Origin: Alkalinema sp. FACHB-956 | Lineage (GTDB): Bacteria > Cyanobacteriota > Cyanobacteriia > Leptolyngbyales > Leptolyngbyaceae | NCBI RefSeq assembly: GCF_014697025.1 | Contig: NZ_JACJRC010000001.1 | Location: 434,001-498,000, forward strand | Direction: 5' to 3' | DNA length: 64,000 nucleotides | Shown here: positions 17,023 to 25,474 of the stretch, in pieces | Position numbering within the stretch: position 1 is the first letter of the stretch | Layout: the number at the start of each line of letters is the position of its first letter | Notes under the pieces: generated by a model | The model's database searches: none | What the model was told of the DNA's origin: nothing | What the model saw: the letters and a program-made list of their open reading frames with translations, nothing else | Translations under genes and position numbers: made by a program

Positions 17023-17371
17023 AGCACAAATCGCTAACGCCTAGGCTTTCCATGACTAATTCACTAACGGCATTGGCGACTGCAAAATTACCAAAGAAAC
17101 TTTTAGAAAAATCAAAATTCTCTAATTCAGTCACCAGCGCGAGGGTTAGCGTAATCAAGTCGTTCTCGCCTTCCATCCGTTGCCGCACAAAGATTTGGGA
17201 TGCCCGATAGGCAATCTCTGCATTGACGGCTTCTGGAATAAATTGTTCGTCTAACCAACGGTGAAGCTTTTGTCGCAGCCATTCGCCTTCCTGTTCGGGC
17301 TGAGTCGCTGTATGCAACGTTACCGAAGGAATGGGTTCGGCGTGGTCGGTATTTGTTTCCCAATAATTCAT
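17012..17371 (-). CDS. Conserved hypothetical protein (119 residues)
   Basis: I do not recognise the family. It is a soluble, mostly helical protein with no signal or membrane segment. A helix-rich core runs from about residue 30 (WLRQKLHRWLDEQF) through EIAYRASQIFVRQRMEGENDL to FFGNFAVANAVSELVMESLGV. AAGGA sits 10 nt before the ATG. The stop codon and last codons (CCGQ) lie in the edge of the 12-bp tandem array, so the C-terminus may be recently altered. It is divergent from aat. Confidence 0.7.
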   Translation of the reverse strand: MNYWETNTDHAEPIPSVTLHTATQPEQEGEWLRQKLHRWLDEQFIPEAVNAEIAYRASQIFVRQRMEGENDLITLTLALVTELENFDFSKSFFGNFAVANAVSELVMESLGVSDLCCGQ

Positions 17372-17644
17372 GGACGGTTATTCCTTTCAGGCGGCGGTAT
17401 AGTGCCACCCATCCACAAGCAGAGAGCTAATCCAAACTATACACCAGCCAATCTGTGACTGTGGGGGAAATCGTTGGTTTGTAACGGGTTCGCAACGATC
17501 GAGCGGTTTAATGGAATCCGTTATTCTTTTGCTGGTTGTCCGGGTCTGTGCCTGTTGTTTCTGTACTTGTTGTCTTTCTGCATGATGTCCTGGTGCATGA
17601 TGTACTGTGAAAGTAATCGTTTGAGCTGAACCCCTCGCTGAATC

Positions 17645-18238
17645 ATGGAACTTGATGTGCCCTCGATCGTGCAAGCCTACGCAGAGGGCTACTTTTTGAT
17701 GGCGGATGATGACCATCAGTTGGGCTGGTATGTCAGTCGGCAGCGGACGCTGATTCCTCTGGACGATCGCTTCCGTTATCCCAAATCCCTACGACGGGCA
17801 CTGAATCAGAATCGCTTTGAAGTTGCTATCGATCGGGCCTTTATGGAGGTTGTGGAGGGCTGTGCCGATCGGGACACCACCTGGATTTCCGAAGAACTGA
17901 AACTGGTGTATTACAAATTGCACCAAGCGGGTTGGGCCCATAGTTTTGAGACCTGGCAGGGAGATCATCTGGCGGGGGGCATTTTGGGTATTGTGATTCG
18001 TGGGGCCTTTATTGGTGAATCGATGTTCTATCGCATTCCCGAAGGCTCAAAGGTGGCGATGGTCAAGCTGGTGGAGCATTTGCGCAATCGTCAGTTTGTC
18101 CTATTTGACGCCCAGATGACCAACCCCCATTTGGAACGCTTCGGTTCCTACATCATCAACGATCGGCAGTACCAAGTCCTCCTCAACCAAGCATTACAAC
18201 AAAACTGCCAGTTTCTAGACGAGCCAGCTCCTAGATAA
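17645..18238 (+). CDS. aat: Leucyl/phenylalanyl-tRNA--protein transferase
   Basis: Adds Leu or Phe from its tRNA to N-terminal Arg or Lys of proteins, tagging them for ClpAP/ClpS degradation (N-degron pathway). The 197-residue protein covers the GNAT-like Aat domain, with AEGYFLMAD, CADRDTTWI, GWAHSFETW, GGILGIVIRGAFIGESMF and LFDAQM motifs in order. It is convergent with the cupin gene, with only 23 bp between stops. Confidence 0.95.
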   Translation: MELDVPSIVQAYAEGYFLMADDDHQLGWYVSRQRTLIPLDDRFRYPKSLRRALNQNRFEVAIDRAFMEVVEGCADRDTTWISEELKLVYYKLHQAGWAHSFETWQGDHLAGGILGIVIRGAFIGESMFYRIPEGSKVAMVKLVEHLRNRQFVLFDAQMTNPHLERFGSYIINDRQYQVLLNQALQQNCQFLDEPAPR

Positions 18239-18261
18239 GGGCTAATCCACTTTTAATTCCG

Positions 18262-18786
18262 CTAATCCGCCCAAACAACTGGCTTGTCAATCGCTACCCC
18301 ATCTACGATCGTGTGAATGGATTCATAGGACTTTTGAAGGACCTGCACCACGATCGTCACTAATGTGTTCGTTCCCGTATTGCGCCAACACCGCTCCCCT
18401 TCTGGTGCCACCCGTACCACGGAGCCGGACTGCACTGAAAAACACTCTCCATCTACCTGAAACTCTCCTTGTCCTTGGATAAACAGGTAAATCTCTTCAC
18501 TCTGCTGATGCTTGTGATAGAAGGGCACTGCCCCACCAGGAGGCATCACATTCAGGGAAATTTCTGCTCCGGTCAGACCCAGTAATTCCTTCAGAAATAA
18601 CTTCCCTTGCACCTTGAAGTTACGGGTTTTCAAATCAAACGTTGCCTGCTCCAAAGATTGCCACCGATCGAGCAGCAACGCTGAAAAATTCTCCCCTTGC
18701 AAGGTTTGGGCACTGTCTGGAAGCTGTTGCACAGGATTGGTCATCGTGTCTGCATGGGATGCATGGGTGTCGAAGGAAGAAGTCAT
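18262..18786 (-). CDS. Cupin-domain protein
   Basis: A 174-residue single-domain cupin. The first metal motif reads HKHQQSEEIYLFIQGQGEF (His-x-His then Glu) and the second half is less conserved (EGERCWRNTGTN, with no clear His), so metal binding may be partial. I choose the ATG at 18786; a GTG three codons upstream is the alternative. It is transcribed divergently from an HxlR-type regulator, a common pairing in which the regulator controls the enzyme. The substrate is unknown. Confidence 0.8.
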   Translation of the reverse strand: MTSSFDTHASHADTMTNPVQQLPDSAQTLQGENFSALLLDRWQSLEQATFDLKTRNFKVQGKLFLKELLGLTGAEISLNVMPPGGAVPFYHKHQQSEEIYLFIQGQGEFQVDGECFSVQSGSVVRVAPEGERCWRNTGTNTLVTIVVQVLQKSYESIHTIVDGVAIDKPVVWAD

Positions 18787-18811
18787 TGGATTCACTTTTA
18801 AATTGCAATTT

Positions 18812-18845
18812 ACAAGTTAGACTCTATCAACTTCGCTTGTATAAT
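18812..18845. promoter_or_regulatory. Candidate promoter/operator between cupin and HxlR genes
   Basis: TATAAT (18840-18845) lies 17 bp after TTAGAC (18817-18822), reading toward the HxlR gene. Overlapping it are the dyads ACAAG/CTTGT (18812-18816, 18836-18840) and AAGTT/AACTT (18814-18818, 18829-18833), a plausible operator for the dimeric regulator. Confidence 0.4.
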
Positions 18846-18908
18846 GCAAGTCATCAAGATAAATTCGAGTTGAACCCTTTCAATCCCGTTTCCATTGTGC
18901 CTGTACCT

Positions 18909-19310
18909 ATGCCGCCTGAGCGTCGATCGGCCTGTCCTATTGCTTGTGCCTTGGATCTCATTGGCGATCGTTGGACGTTGTTAATCATTCGCGATATGTT
19001 GTTTTTCAACAAACAGCGATTCGAGGAGTTTTTAGAGTCGCCAGAAGGCATTTCGACGAATATCTTGACCAATCGTTTAAAGATGTTGGAAGAGTTCGGC
19101 CTGGTCGAAAAAAAACGCTACAGCAGCCATTCCCGCCGTATGAACTATTCCTTGACGGACTATGGTAGAAGTCTCAGACCTGTATTGAAAGCGATGTTGG
19201 CCTGGGGAACAAAGTACATTCCGGAAACTCAGACAATGCTTCCCGCTTCTACGGATCAGCCTATGTTGGATCAGATTGTGCCAAATGCTGGCGAGATTGT
19301 GGAAAAGTGA
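18909..19310 (+). CDS. HxlR-family winged-helix transcriptional regulator
   Basis: A MarR-like winged-helix regulator. It has the HxlR signature CPIACALDLIGDRWTLLIIRD near the N-terminus, the Cys often acting as a redox or electrophile sensor. The recognition-helix region ISTNILTNRLKMLEEFGLVEK and the beta wing RMNYSLTDYGRSLRPVL follow. The ATG at 18909 gives 134 residues; a GTG at 18897 is possible. The open frame runs further upstream but across the divergent promoter, so that part is not counted. It probably controls the cupin gene and itself. Confidence 0.88.
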   Translation: MPPERRSACPIACALDLIGDRWTLLIIRDMLFFNKQRFEEFLESPEGISTNILTNRLKMLEEFGLVEKKRYSSHSRRMNYSLTDYGRSLRPVLKAMLAWGTKYIPETQTMLPASTDQPMLDQIVPNAGEIVEK

Positions 19311-19346
19311 GCGAATCGCAGACAAGAAGCGAATCGCAGACAAGAA
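19311..19346. repeat. 18-bp tandem duplication
   Basis: GCGAATCGCAGACAAGAA at 19311-19328 and 19329-19346, immediately after the HxlR gene stop. The remaining 190 bp to serS shows nothing else. Confidence 0.9.
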
Positions 19347-19532
19347 GCTAATCGGGTTGTATAAGCCGCTAGTTGGTCATCTATTGATCGGAACAGCTGG
19401 CTCTGCCCTGAATGGATCACTGCCACTGAGAATGACTTCAAGCAGGAATCTCAAAATTCCGCGCTGTGGCGTGCGCCTTCTCCCGATCGCCTTGTATCCT
19501 GTTCTATGGACAAATTTACCGATTAAAAACCC

Positions 19533-20810
19533 GTGCTTGACCTAAAGCTCCTGCGAGAAAATCCAGACCTCGTAACCCAAAAGTTGGCCCAGCGAGGGGG
19601 AAACTATGACATCCAGCCAATTCTAGACTTGGATCAGCAGCGTCGTGACCTAGAACAACAGCGATCGGCCCTCCAAGCACGGGGCAACGAAGTGGGTAAG
19701 CTCGTCGGCCAAAAGATGAAATCCGGCAGCAAGCCCGACGATCCAGAAATTTTGGCGCTGAAGGAAGAAGGCAACCAAGTCAAGGCGCAACTGGCGGATC
19801 TGGAGCCGCGCGAGAAGGAAATTAAGGCGCAAATCGAAGCCCTCGTCTTACAATTACCCAATTTGCCCAGCGACACCACGCCGATCGGGAAAGACGAAAC
19901 GGAGAATGTGGAAGTGCGCCGCTGGGGTGATGAGTACAAACCCAGCCATGCTGTCCTGCCCCACTACGAAATTGCTGAAAAATTGGGGATTCTGACCACC
20001 GATCGGGCCACCAAAATTGCCCAGACCCGCTTTGTAGCCTTACTCGGTGCAGGGGCAGCGCTGGAGCGAGCCTTGATTCAGTTCATGCTGGATCAACACA
20101 TCGCAGCGGGTTACTTGGAAGTCTTGCCGCCCTTTTTGATTAACTCCACGTCGTTAACCGCGACAGGCCAGTTACCCAAGTTCGCGGAAGAAAGCTTTAA
20201 ATGTGCTGAGGATGACCTGTGGCTGGCTCCGACGGCAGAAGTACCGGTGACTAACCTCTATCGGGATGAAATTATCGATAGCGGCCAGTTACCGATTCAC
20301 CACTGTGCCTATACCCCCTGTTTCCGGCGGGAGGCGGGTAGCTATGGTCGGGATACCCGTGGGTTGATCCGGCTGCACCAATTCAACAAGGTTGAGCTCG
20401 TCAAACTGGTGCGGCCCGAAACCTCTGAGGAAGAGCACCAAAAACTGGTCGCCAGTGCTGAATCCATCCTGCAAGCCTTGAAACTGCCCTACCGCACGAT
20501 CGAACTGTGTACAGGGGATATCGGGTTTGGTGCAGCGAAGTGCTATGACTTAGAAGTTTGGCTACCCTCCGGCAATACCTATCGGGAAATTTCCAGCTGC
20601 TCGAACTTCGGTGATTTCCAAGCCCGTCGCGGCAACATTCGCTTTAAGGAATCCGGGCAAAAGGGGACGCAGTTTGTCCATACGTTGAACGGGTCAGGCT
20701 TAGCAGTGGGCCGCACCATGGCCGCTGTGTTGGAAAATTACCAACAACCCGATGGCACCATCCGAGTGCCCGAAGCCTTGCAGCCCTATCTCAAGCGGGA
20801 AGTGCTGTAG
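19533..20810 (+). CDS. serS: Seryl-tRNA synthetase
   Basis: Charges tRNA-Ser (and tRNA-Sec where present) with serine; class II synthetase, dimeric. The N-terminal antiparallel coiled-coil arm is at about residues 30-105. Motif 2 is [20 protein letters not shown] and motif 3 is [16 protein letters not shown]. The N-terminus [14 protein letters not shown] is canonical and fixes a GTG start at 19533. The 425-residue length is normal. It is convergent with ribE across a shared hairpin terminator. Confidence 0.98.
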   Translation: MLDLKLLRENPDLVTQKLAQRGGNYDIQPILDLDQQRRDLEQQRSALQARGNEVGKLVGQKMKSGSKPDDPEILALKEEGNQVKAQLADLEPREKEIKAQIEALVLQLPNLPSDTTPIGKDETENVEVRRWGDEYKPSHAVLPHYEIAEKLGILTTDRATKIAQTRFVALLGAGAALERALIQFMLDQHIAAGYLEVLPPFLINSTSLTATGQLPKFAEESFKCAEDDLWLAPTAEVPVTNLYRDEIIDSGQLPIHHCAYTPCFRREAGSYGRDTRGLIRLHQFNKVELVKLVRPETSEEEHQKLVASAESILQALKLPYRTIELCTGDIGFGAAKCYDLEVWLPSGNTYREISSCSNFGDFQARRGNIRFKESGQKGTQFVHTLNGSGLAVGRTMAAVLENYQQPDGTIRVPEALQPYLKREVL

Positions 20811-20825
20811 GGCAGGGGTTTTCTG

Positions 20826-20860
20826 GCCATAGTTCTAGCCATAGTTCTAGCCGTAGTTGG
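20826..20860. repeat. 12-bp tandem repeat, about 3 copies
   Basis: GCCATAGTTCTA at 20826-20837 and 20838-20849, then a diverged third copy (GCCGTAGTTGGG), just after the serS stop. Confidence 0.8.
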
Positions 20861-20891
20861 GTAGACAAGCCATCATCGGCTAGAAAATTTG

Positions 20892-20923
20892 GGGGACGAT
20901 CGGCGAGATATCCGATCGTCCCC
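20892..20923. terminator. Bidirectional terminator between serS and ribE
   Basis: A perfect 12-bp stem GGGGACGATCGG/CCGATCGTCCCC (20892-20903, 20912-20923) with an 8-nt loop, between two convergent genes. A TTTTCT stretch follows on the minus strand after three A; the plus-strand tail is only moderately T-rich. Confidence 0.65.
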
Positions 20924-20966
20924 TGCTGTTATCTAGCTTTGGCTGCGATCGCTTAGAGAGACCCGG

Positions 20967-21668
20967 TTAAAGATAACCGTGTTCTGCTAGGAAATCGGTG
21001 GAAATAGCTGCATCGTGGGAGGCATAGCCATTCCCCGATCGGCTGCCCAGGGGGGGATTGGAAGCGGTACGATCGCTGCGCAAGAATTTTTCAACGTATT
21101 TGCCCAAAATATCGCCTTCCAAATTGACCCAGCTTCCCGGTTGAAGGTGACACAAATTGGTCGCCGTATAGGTGTGAGGAATCACTGCCACACTAAAGCG
21201 CGTCCCTTCCAGGTTACAATCAGCCACGGTCAAGCTAATCCCATTGACGGACACACTGCCCTTGGAGAGGATGTATCGGGCAACGGTGTCACTTTCCGTC
21301 GTAAACGTAATATCCCAGGATGTTGCAGCCTGCACAGCGGATTGGAAATACCCGATGCCGTCCACATGGCCGGTGACAAAATGGCCACCGAGTTTACTGC
21401 CGATCCTCAGAGACGTTTCTAAGTTAACCCGTTTGACTCGTCCCTCACTGCGACCGAGGGCAGTGCGCCGCATCGTTTCTGGGGAAACATCGGCAATAAA
21501 TCCGATCGGCAAAATTTTCACCACCGTCAGACACACCCCATCCACAGCCACACTATCTCCCAGTTCTAGGCCCTGGAGAATAATAGAATCCTCTGAACAA
21601 GTAATTTCTACATGCTCCGGATCGAGGGTTTGCAAGGTACCAACGTCTTGAACTAGTCCTGTAAACAC
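20967..21668 (-). CDS. ribE: Riboflavin synthase alpha chain
   Basis: Dismutates two 6,7-dimethyl-8-ribityllumazine molecules to riboflavin. It has two lumazine-binding repeats, each with its substrate loop: GDSVAVDGVCLTV in the first and KGSVSVNGISLTV in the second, with GHFVTGHVDG between. The start MFTGLVQ is the family hallmark. A 30-residue C-terminal extension (SDRTASNPPLGSR onward) goes beyond the usual end. It is a single gene, with no FMN riboswitch recognised upstream. Confidence 0.96.
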   Translation of the reverse strand: MFTGLVQDVGTLQTLDPEHVEITCSEDSIILQGLELGDSVAVDGVCLTVVKILPIGFIADVSPETMRRTALGRSEGRVKRVNLETSLRIGSKLGGHFVTGHVDGIGYFQSAVQAATSWDITFTTESDTVARYILSKGSVSVNGISLTVADCNLEGTRFSVAVIPHTYTATNLCHLQPGSWVNLEGDILGKYVEKFLRSDRTASNPPLGSRSGNGYASHDAAISTDFLAEHGYL

Positions 21669-22094
21669 AGCGTTTGCTTTGACTCAAAAGGGTGGATAGT
21701 GTAGCAAATATTTTTTGATCAAATTTTTTAAGTTTTTTAATCAGACTTTTGATTAGATGATCAGAGTTTTGCGATTGACGATAGGAAGATCATTGGTTGA
21801 GAATTTCACTTAAGCCGTTTGAAGTTTAATCTACGCTTGAATGTCGTAAACAAGAAAGTCATCGCTTGATATTTCTTCGACTTAGTTTAATGAAAGTACG
21901 AAGTCTTTTTTATTTTGGCAAATTCTCTAGGGAATCATTTAGGATTAAATTCAGGGATTTCTGGGATGTAGAAAATGAATTCATCATCTAAGGATCTCTC
22001 CATGCGTAGCCCCCAACGCAAAGTTTAGACCATGTTGATAATTAGTCTATATAGATAAGCTTCGTTTGCGACGGGTGTTCTTGAGGCGGGATCT
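21669..22094. other. Divergent intergenic region ribE / BFN-domain gene
   Basis: 426 bp, AT-rich, without a gene or notable repeat. A TTAGAC-N17-TATATA arrangement (22026-22031, 22049-22054) reading toward the plus-strand gene is the only promoter-like pair noted and is weak. Confidence 0.4.
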
Positions 22095-22598
22095 ATGATC
22101 GAAATGAAAGTGACGACGATCGCGGTGGATGCAGCAACCCGGAGTCCGATCGTCCTGCTCGAAGATGGTACAGGTCGTCGAGCGTTACCCATTTATATCG
22201 GGGAAGACCAAGCAAAGGCGATCGGCAGTGTGATGCGCAATATCACGCCGCCGCGCCCAGGTACCCATGATTTATTTGTCAATTTGCTGGATGCTTGGGA
22301 TATGGCCTTGGATCGCGTTGTCATCCATGCCCTCAAGGACAGTACCTTCTATGCGCTGCTGATCGTTAAACAGGGCGAGTTGAAGCGGGAAATTGATGCG
22401 CGACCCAGTGACGCGATCGCCCTAGCCCTGCGAGCAGGGGCTCCCATTTGGGTGATGGAAGAAGTGGTGGCGGATGCTTCCATTCCTGTCGATCGGGATG
22501 CCGACGAAGCAGAACGCCAAGCCTTCCGGGATTTTGTGGCTAACTTGAGCCCCTCTCAGTTAATTGAACGGAGTCGCTTTGATGCCAGTGGTGGCTAA
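22095..22598 (+). CDS. Bifunctional nuclease (BFN/DUF151) domain protein
   Basis: A 167-residue protein of the BFN (DUF151) family, implicated in nuclease activity and stress response in plants and bacteria. The DUF151 core covers about residues 1-135, with LPIYIGEDQAKAI, TPPRPGTHDLFVNLL and ARPSDAIALALRAGAPIWV. It is cytosolic. The acidic C-terminal tail AEERQAF-like helix (about 140-167) is as in other cyanobacterial members. It is common in cyanobacteria; its cellular role is not settled. Confidence 0.92.
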   Translation: MIEMKVTTIAVDAATRSPIVLLEDGTGRRALPIYIGEDQAKAIGSVMRNITPPRPGTHDLFVNLLDAWDMALDRVVIHALKDSTFYALLIVKQGELKREIDARPSDAIALALRAGAPIWVMEEVVADASIPVDRDADEAERQAFRDFVANLSPSQLIERSRFDASGG

Positions 22599-22648
22599 GT
22601 GAAATCGGCTAAGGCAGAGCGGCTAAGGCTGGGACGTGACACTGGGGG

Positions 22649-23155
22649 CTACTCCAGAATGTCCGTGACCTTGGTGAGCTCAATTTGATCTGACGGAAGG
22701 TCTAAGGGATAGCCCAAGCTGCGGGCTTTTTCGGTCATTTCATCGGAGAAAAAGTCTGGGCCAACGAAGTTATGGCAAGTCGCCCAGTAAACGGGATAGT
22801 CGCCTTGGTTATAGCCAAACCAGTCACCGCCGGGATTCAGCAGGTGGGCGTAGATCGTCCCATCACTTTCAAAGATGTAGGCAGGCTTTTGGGTGGAGCA
22901 ATGGACGTAGTTGGTTTGCGGCTCCCCAAAGTTGTCAGACGGCTCACTCTCCATAGGCCAGAAACGATGGGCAATCTGTACGCGGTAGAGGGTGCCCCGA
23001 TCGGTTTTGTCCATCACTGTTTTACTGATGAATTGACTATCCCAGCAGGTTCCCATGTGGCAGCGCCCAGGCAAAATAGGGCCGGCCAGAGTAACCTGTG
23101 CCGAGAGCAAGACGGGAGCGATACCCATCATTCCAGCTAGTAACTTTTGCATCAT
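22649..23155 (-). CDS. Secreted protein of unknown function
   Basis: A 168-residue protein with a signal peptide (residues 1-24, ending TLA-G). The mature part has four cysteines: a pair early in CHMGTCW, one in NYVHCST, and one in YWATCHNF, so two disulfides are possible. No catalytic motif is recognised. It is the single gene on this strand between the BFN-domain gene (convergent, 50 bp) and the dehydrogenase-like gene, 98 bp upstream; co-transcription with the latter is possible. Confidence 0.75.
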   Translation of the reverse strand: MMQKLLAGMMGIAPVLLSAQVTLAGPILPGRCHMGTCWDSQFISKTVMDKTDRGTLYRVQIAHRFWPMESEPSDNFGEPQTNYVHCSTQKPAYIFESDGTIYAHLLNPGGDWFGYNQGDYPVYWATCHNFVGPDFFSDEMTEKARSLGYPLDLPSDQIELTKVTDILE

Positions 23156-23253
23156 GACAGGGGTTTAATTGAGGTTGATCTAAGAGGTTGCTCTAAGTAG
23201 ATTTCTATCATGGGCTGGATGACTGCTTCTGGGCCAGCGTGGTTTCCGGGAAT

Positions 23254-24378
23254 TTACGGGCTTACCATTGAGGTCGATCGTCCTGCAATCCGTTGGAGCG
23301 CCGCTGCCAGCACATCCGGGGTTTGACCGGCCACACTCCACACCAACGCCTCCCGGTAGAGACGATTGGCCGGATGACTGCTCTGATTGGCGGCCCCACT
23401 CGAAGCGACAACCGCAGCCTGGGTACAGCGTAATGCTAGATCGATCGCCCAAACCCGGAGGGATAATTGGGCCTCGTAGTTCTGGGTTAAACGATGCTTT
23501 GAGTTCTGGTTCGTTAATGCTTGGTCAATCTCCGTGCGGCAGGTGTAGAGTTCTGCGGAGAGATCAGTATGGATCGGCCCGATCGCTAAAAAAGACTTAC
23601 GCTGCTGCATTTCCAAAAGCCAATCTAATCCCGCTTGGGCACACCCTAGGGCGAAACTGCTGTGGCTGAGGACGTTGGCCCGATCGCTGGCTGGCATCGC
23701 CCCCGCAGGCCGTATCGTTACCACTCGTTCCGACGGCAAAATCCAACGGTTCAGATTCCCTGTCACCGTTTGGGCCGCATTCATGGCCGCGAGTTGCATC
23801 GGTTCACTCAGCAGCAGAGATCCACCCGTAGATTGCGTGGTTGATTTGAACGGTAACAGGCCGTAGACCGCCGACCCATCGGATAACGTTGCTGCCAGAA
23901 TAAAATCCTGAAAAATGCCAGAGCCGGTAATCCAGGGAATGTAACCGTTGAGTTCATAGCCGTTAATTGTCTGACCGTCATCCACCACGATCGCGGTGAC
24001 CGGAGGATTGTCCACTCGTCGTAAATGGGAAAAGGCAATGCCGACCAGGGCTTCTCCGCTAGCCATTTTGGGCAGGTAGTCCGCTTGCAGCGATCGATTG
24101 TCACTATTCGCTAACATTCCCCCAGCACTTTGGTGTTGGGTTTGCAGAAAGGCCAACGCCCCAGACGATCGGGCCAAGCGTTCTTGGAACTGGGCAAATA
24201 CGAGGGCATCGATCGGTACTCCCTGCCAAGAGGGAAAGGCTTTGAGGGCTAACAGATCATGCTGTCCCAGGAGCGCTAAGGCTTGGGCTAAAGCGTCAGG
24301 ATTCCAGTCTAAGGTTTGTGCTTGGGGCGCAATGTGGGTTTGACAGAGTTGATCTGTGCGGGTTAGGAGCGGGTGCAT
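23254..24378 (-). CDS. Acyl-CoA dehydrogenase-like flavoprotein
   Basis: A 374-residue protein with the acyl-CoA dehydrogenase fold: helical N-terminal domain, then the middle beta domain with the flavin-binding PWITGSGIFQDFILAAT stretch (compare WITNG...AD in the family), and a C-terminal helical bundle. The C-terminal YEGT-type motif carrying the usual catalytic Glu is absent (VAGQTPDVL occupies the spot). The Arg-x-x-FG segment of the tetramer/FAD interface is changed to RKSFLAIGPI. It may be a non-dehydrogenase flavoprotein (monooxygenase-like) or have a different base. Most cyanobacteria lack a full beta-oxidation pathway. Confidence 0.75.
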   Translation of the reverse strand: MHPLLTRTDQLCQTHIAPQAQTLDWNPDALAQALALLGQHDLLALKAFPSWQGVPIDALVFAQFQERLARSSGALAFLQTQHQSAGGMLANSDNRSLQADYLPKMASGEALVGIAFSHLRRVDNPPVTAIVVDDGQTINGYELNGYIPWITGSGIFQDFILAATLSDGSAVYGLLPFKSTTQSTGGSLLLSEPMQLAAMNAAQTVTGNLNRWILPSERVVTIRPAGAMPASDRANVLSHSSFALGCAQAGLDWLLEMQQRKSFLAIGPIHTDLSAELYTCRTEIDQALTNQNSKHRLTQNYEAQLSLRVWAIDLALRCTQAAVVASSGAANQSSHPANRLYREALVWSVAGQTPDVLAAALQRIAGRSTSMVSP

Positions 24379-24395
24379 AGCAAAACAGCGATCGG

Positions 24396-24456
24396 CTGAG
24401 GGTTAGGGCTGAGCGTGAAAACTGAGGGTTAGGGCTGAGCGTGAAAACTGAGGGCT
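24396..24456. repeat. 26-bp tandem duplication
   Basis: Two perfect 26-bp copies beginning CTGAGGGTTAGGGCTGAG at 24396-24421 and 24422-24447, plus a partial third. They lie just upstream of the dehydrogenase-like gene start. Confidence 0.9.
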
Positions 24457-24647
24457 GCCAAGCTTAAAAAACATCGGCATGTTAAGCAGATCTCTAGCCA
24501 GTCAGGGTATTCTTTCACTAACGGCTATAAAAAACGGCCATAAAAATATTGTGCATAAAAGAAATTAGCGATCGGATGGCAGTAAGATTGCCGCAAAATT
24601 AAATTTGAAGAAGACGATTCAAGACTCTGGCTGCTGCGGGTGCAAGC

Positions 24648-25337
24648 ATGAACAATCCCCTCTATCTTTCCTTTAACGACTGGTTTGCCCAAGCTAGGCT
24701 CTTGCTGGACTTCCTCATCATTGCATGGGCTTTTACTGTCATTAACGGGGGCTTTTTTAACTGGCAGCTCAATCGATTGGGGGTATATCCACGGGATGTC
24801 TGGAGTCTATTTCGGATTCCCCTGGCCCCCTTTCTCCATGCAGATTGGAACCATCTCATTGGCAATACTAAATACTACTTACTGCTTGGGGGGATCTTAG
24901 TCCTGCGTGATCCGAGCGATTTTTCCATGGTGACGTTTGTGTCCCTGTGGGTTTCTGGGCTGCTGGGTTGGTTCTTTGGCCGAGCTAAAACCAGTTACAT
25001 TGGTGCCAGTGACATTAATGCAGGGTATTTTGGCTTCCTGCTGACTCAGATTTTAGTGAATAAAGATGCCTTCGCAGCGGTGTTCTTTAGTCTAATTATT
25101 TTTTCCTTCTTCTTTGGGGACATGATTGTCTTTCCAAGGCTGACTGGTGAAAAAACGCCTTGGAACTTTGGCAATACGCTAGTTTGGGGCATGACTCCCG
25201 TGGTTTCAAAGAATGTTGCCTGGGAAAGTCATTTATTCGGCTTTTTTGGGGGCGTCATTGCCGCTTATTACCGCCTTCCCTTAAAGGACTTGATTCAACA
25301 ACTAGCAATCCTCTGGAAAAACTTTACGGTGGGTTGA
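24648..25337 (+). CDS. Rhomboid-family membrane protein
   Basis: A 229-residue six-helix membrane protein with the rhomboid layout. HADWNHLIGN (residues 64-73) is the loop/helix-2 motif. The nucleophile position is Ser121 in GASD, and the His is His195 in SHLFGFFGG. Active rhomboids have GxSG; here Gly is replaced by Asp122 and followed by INAGYFGF. The Ser-His pair is kept, so activity is possible but not certain. No extra domain is present. It is a single gene 137 bp upstream of gatA on the same strand. Confidence 0.8.
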   Translation: MNNPLYLSFNDWFAQARLLLDFLIIAWAFTVINGGFFNWQLNRLGVYPRDVWSLFRIPLAPFLHADWNHLIGNTKYYLLLGGILVLRDPSDFSMVTFVSLWVSGLLGWFFGRAKTSYIGASDINAGYFGFLLTQILVNKDAFAAVFFSLIIFSFFFGDMIVFPRLTGEKTPWNFGNTLVWGMTPVVSKNVAWESHLFGFFGGVIAAYYRLPLKDLIQQLAILWKNFTVG

Positions 25338-25474
25338 TGGCAGCTTGAGCATTCCAGGCCAGAAATCACCGGGGATATTCGATTGCGTTTCCTGAAGAGC
25401 TCCATCGATTCTTCCAGGCCAATTCCTCCTATACTGGTAAGCTGGACGCGCATCAGAAGATAGAGGACGTAACA

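Noticed and set aside
18642-18908. N-terminal extension of the HxlR regulator frame
   Set aside because: It overlaps the divergent cupin gene and its promoter, and is not like HxlR proteins; the regulator starts at 18909 or 18897.
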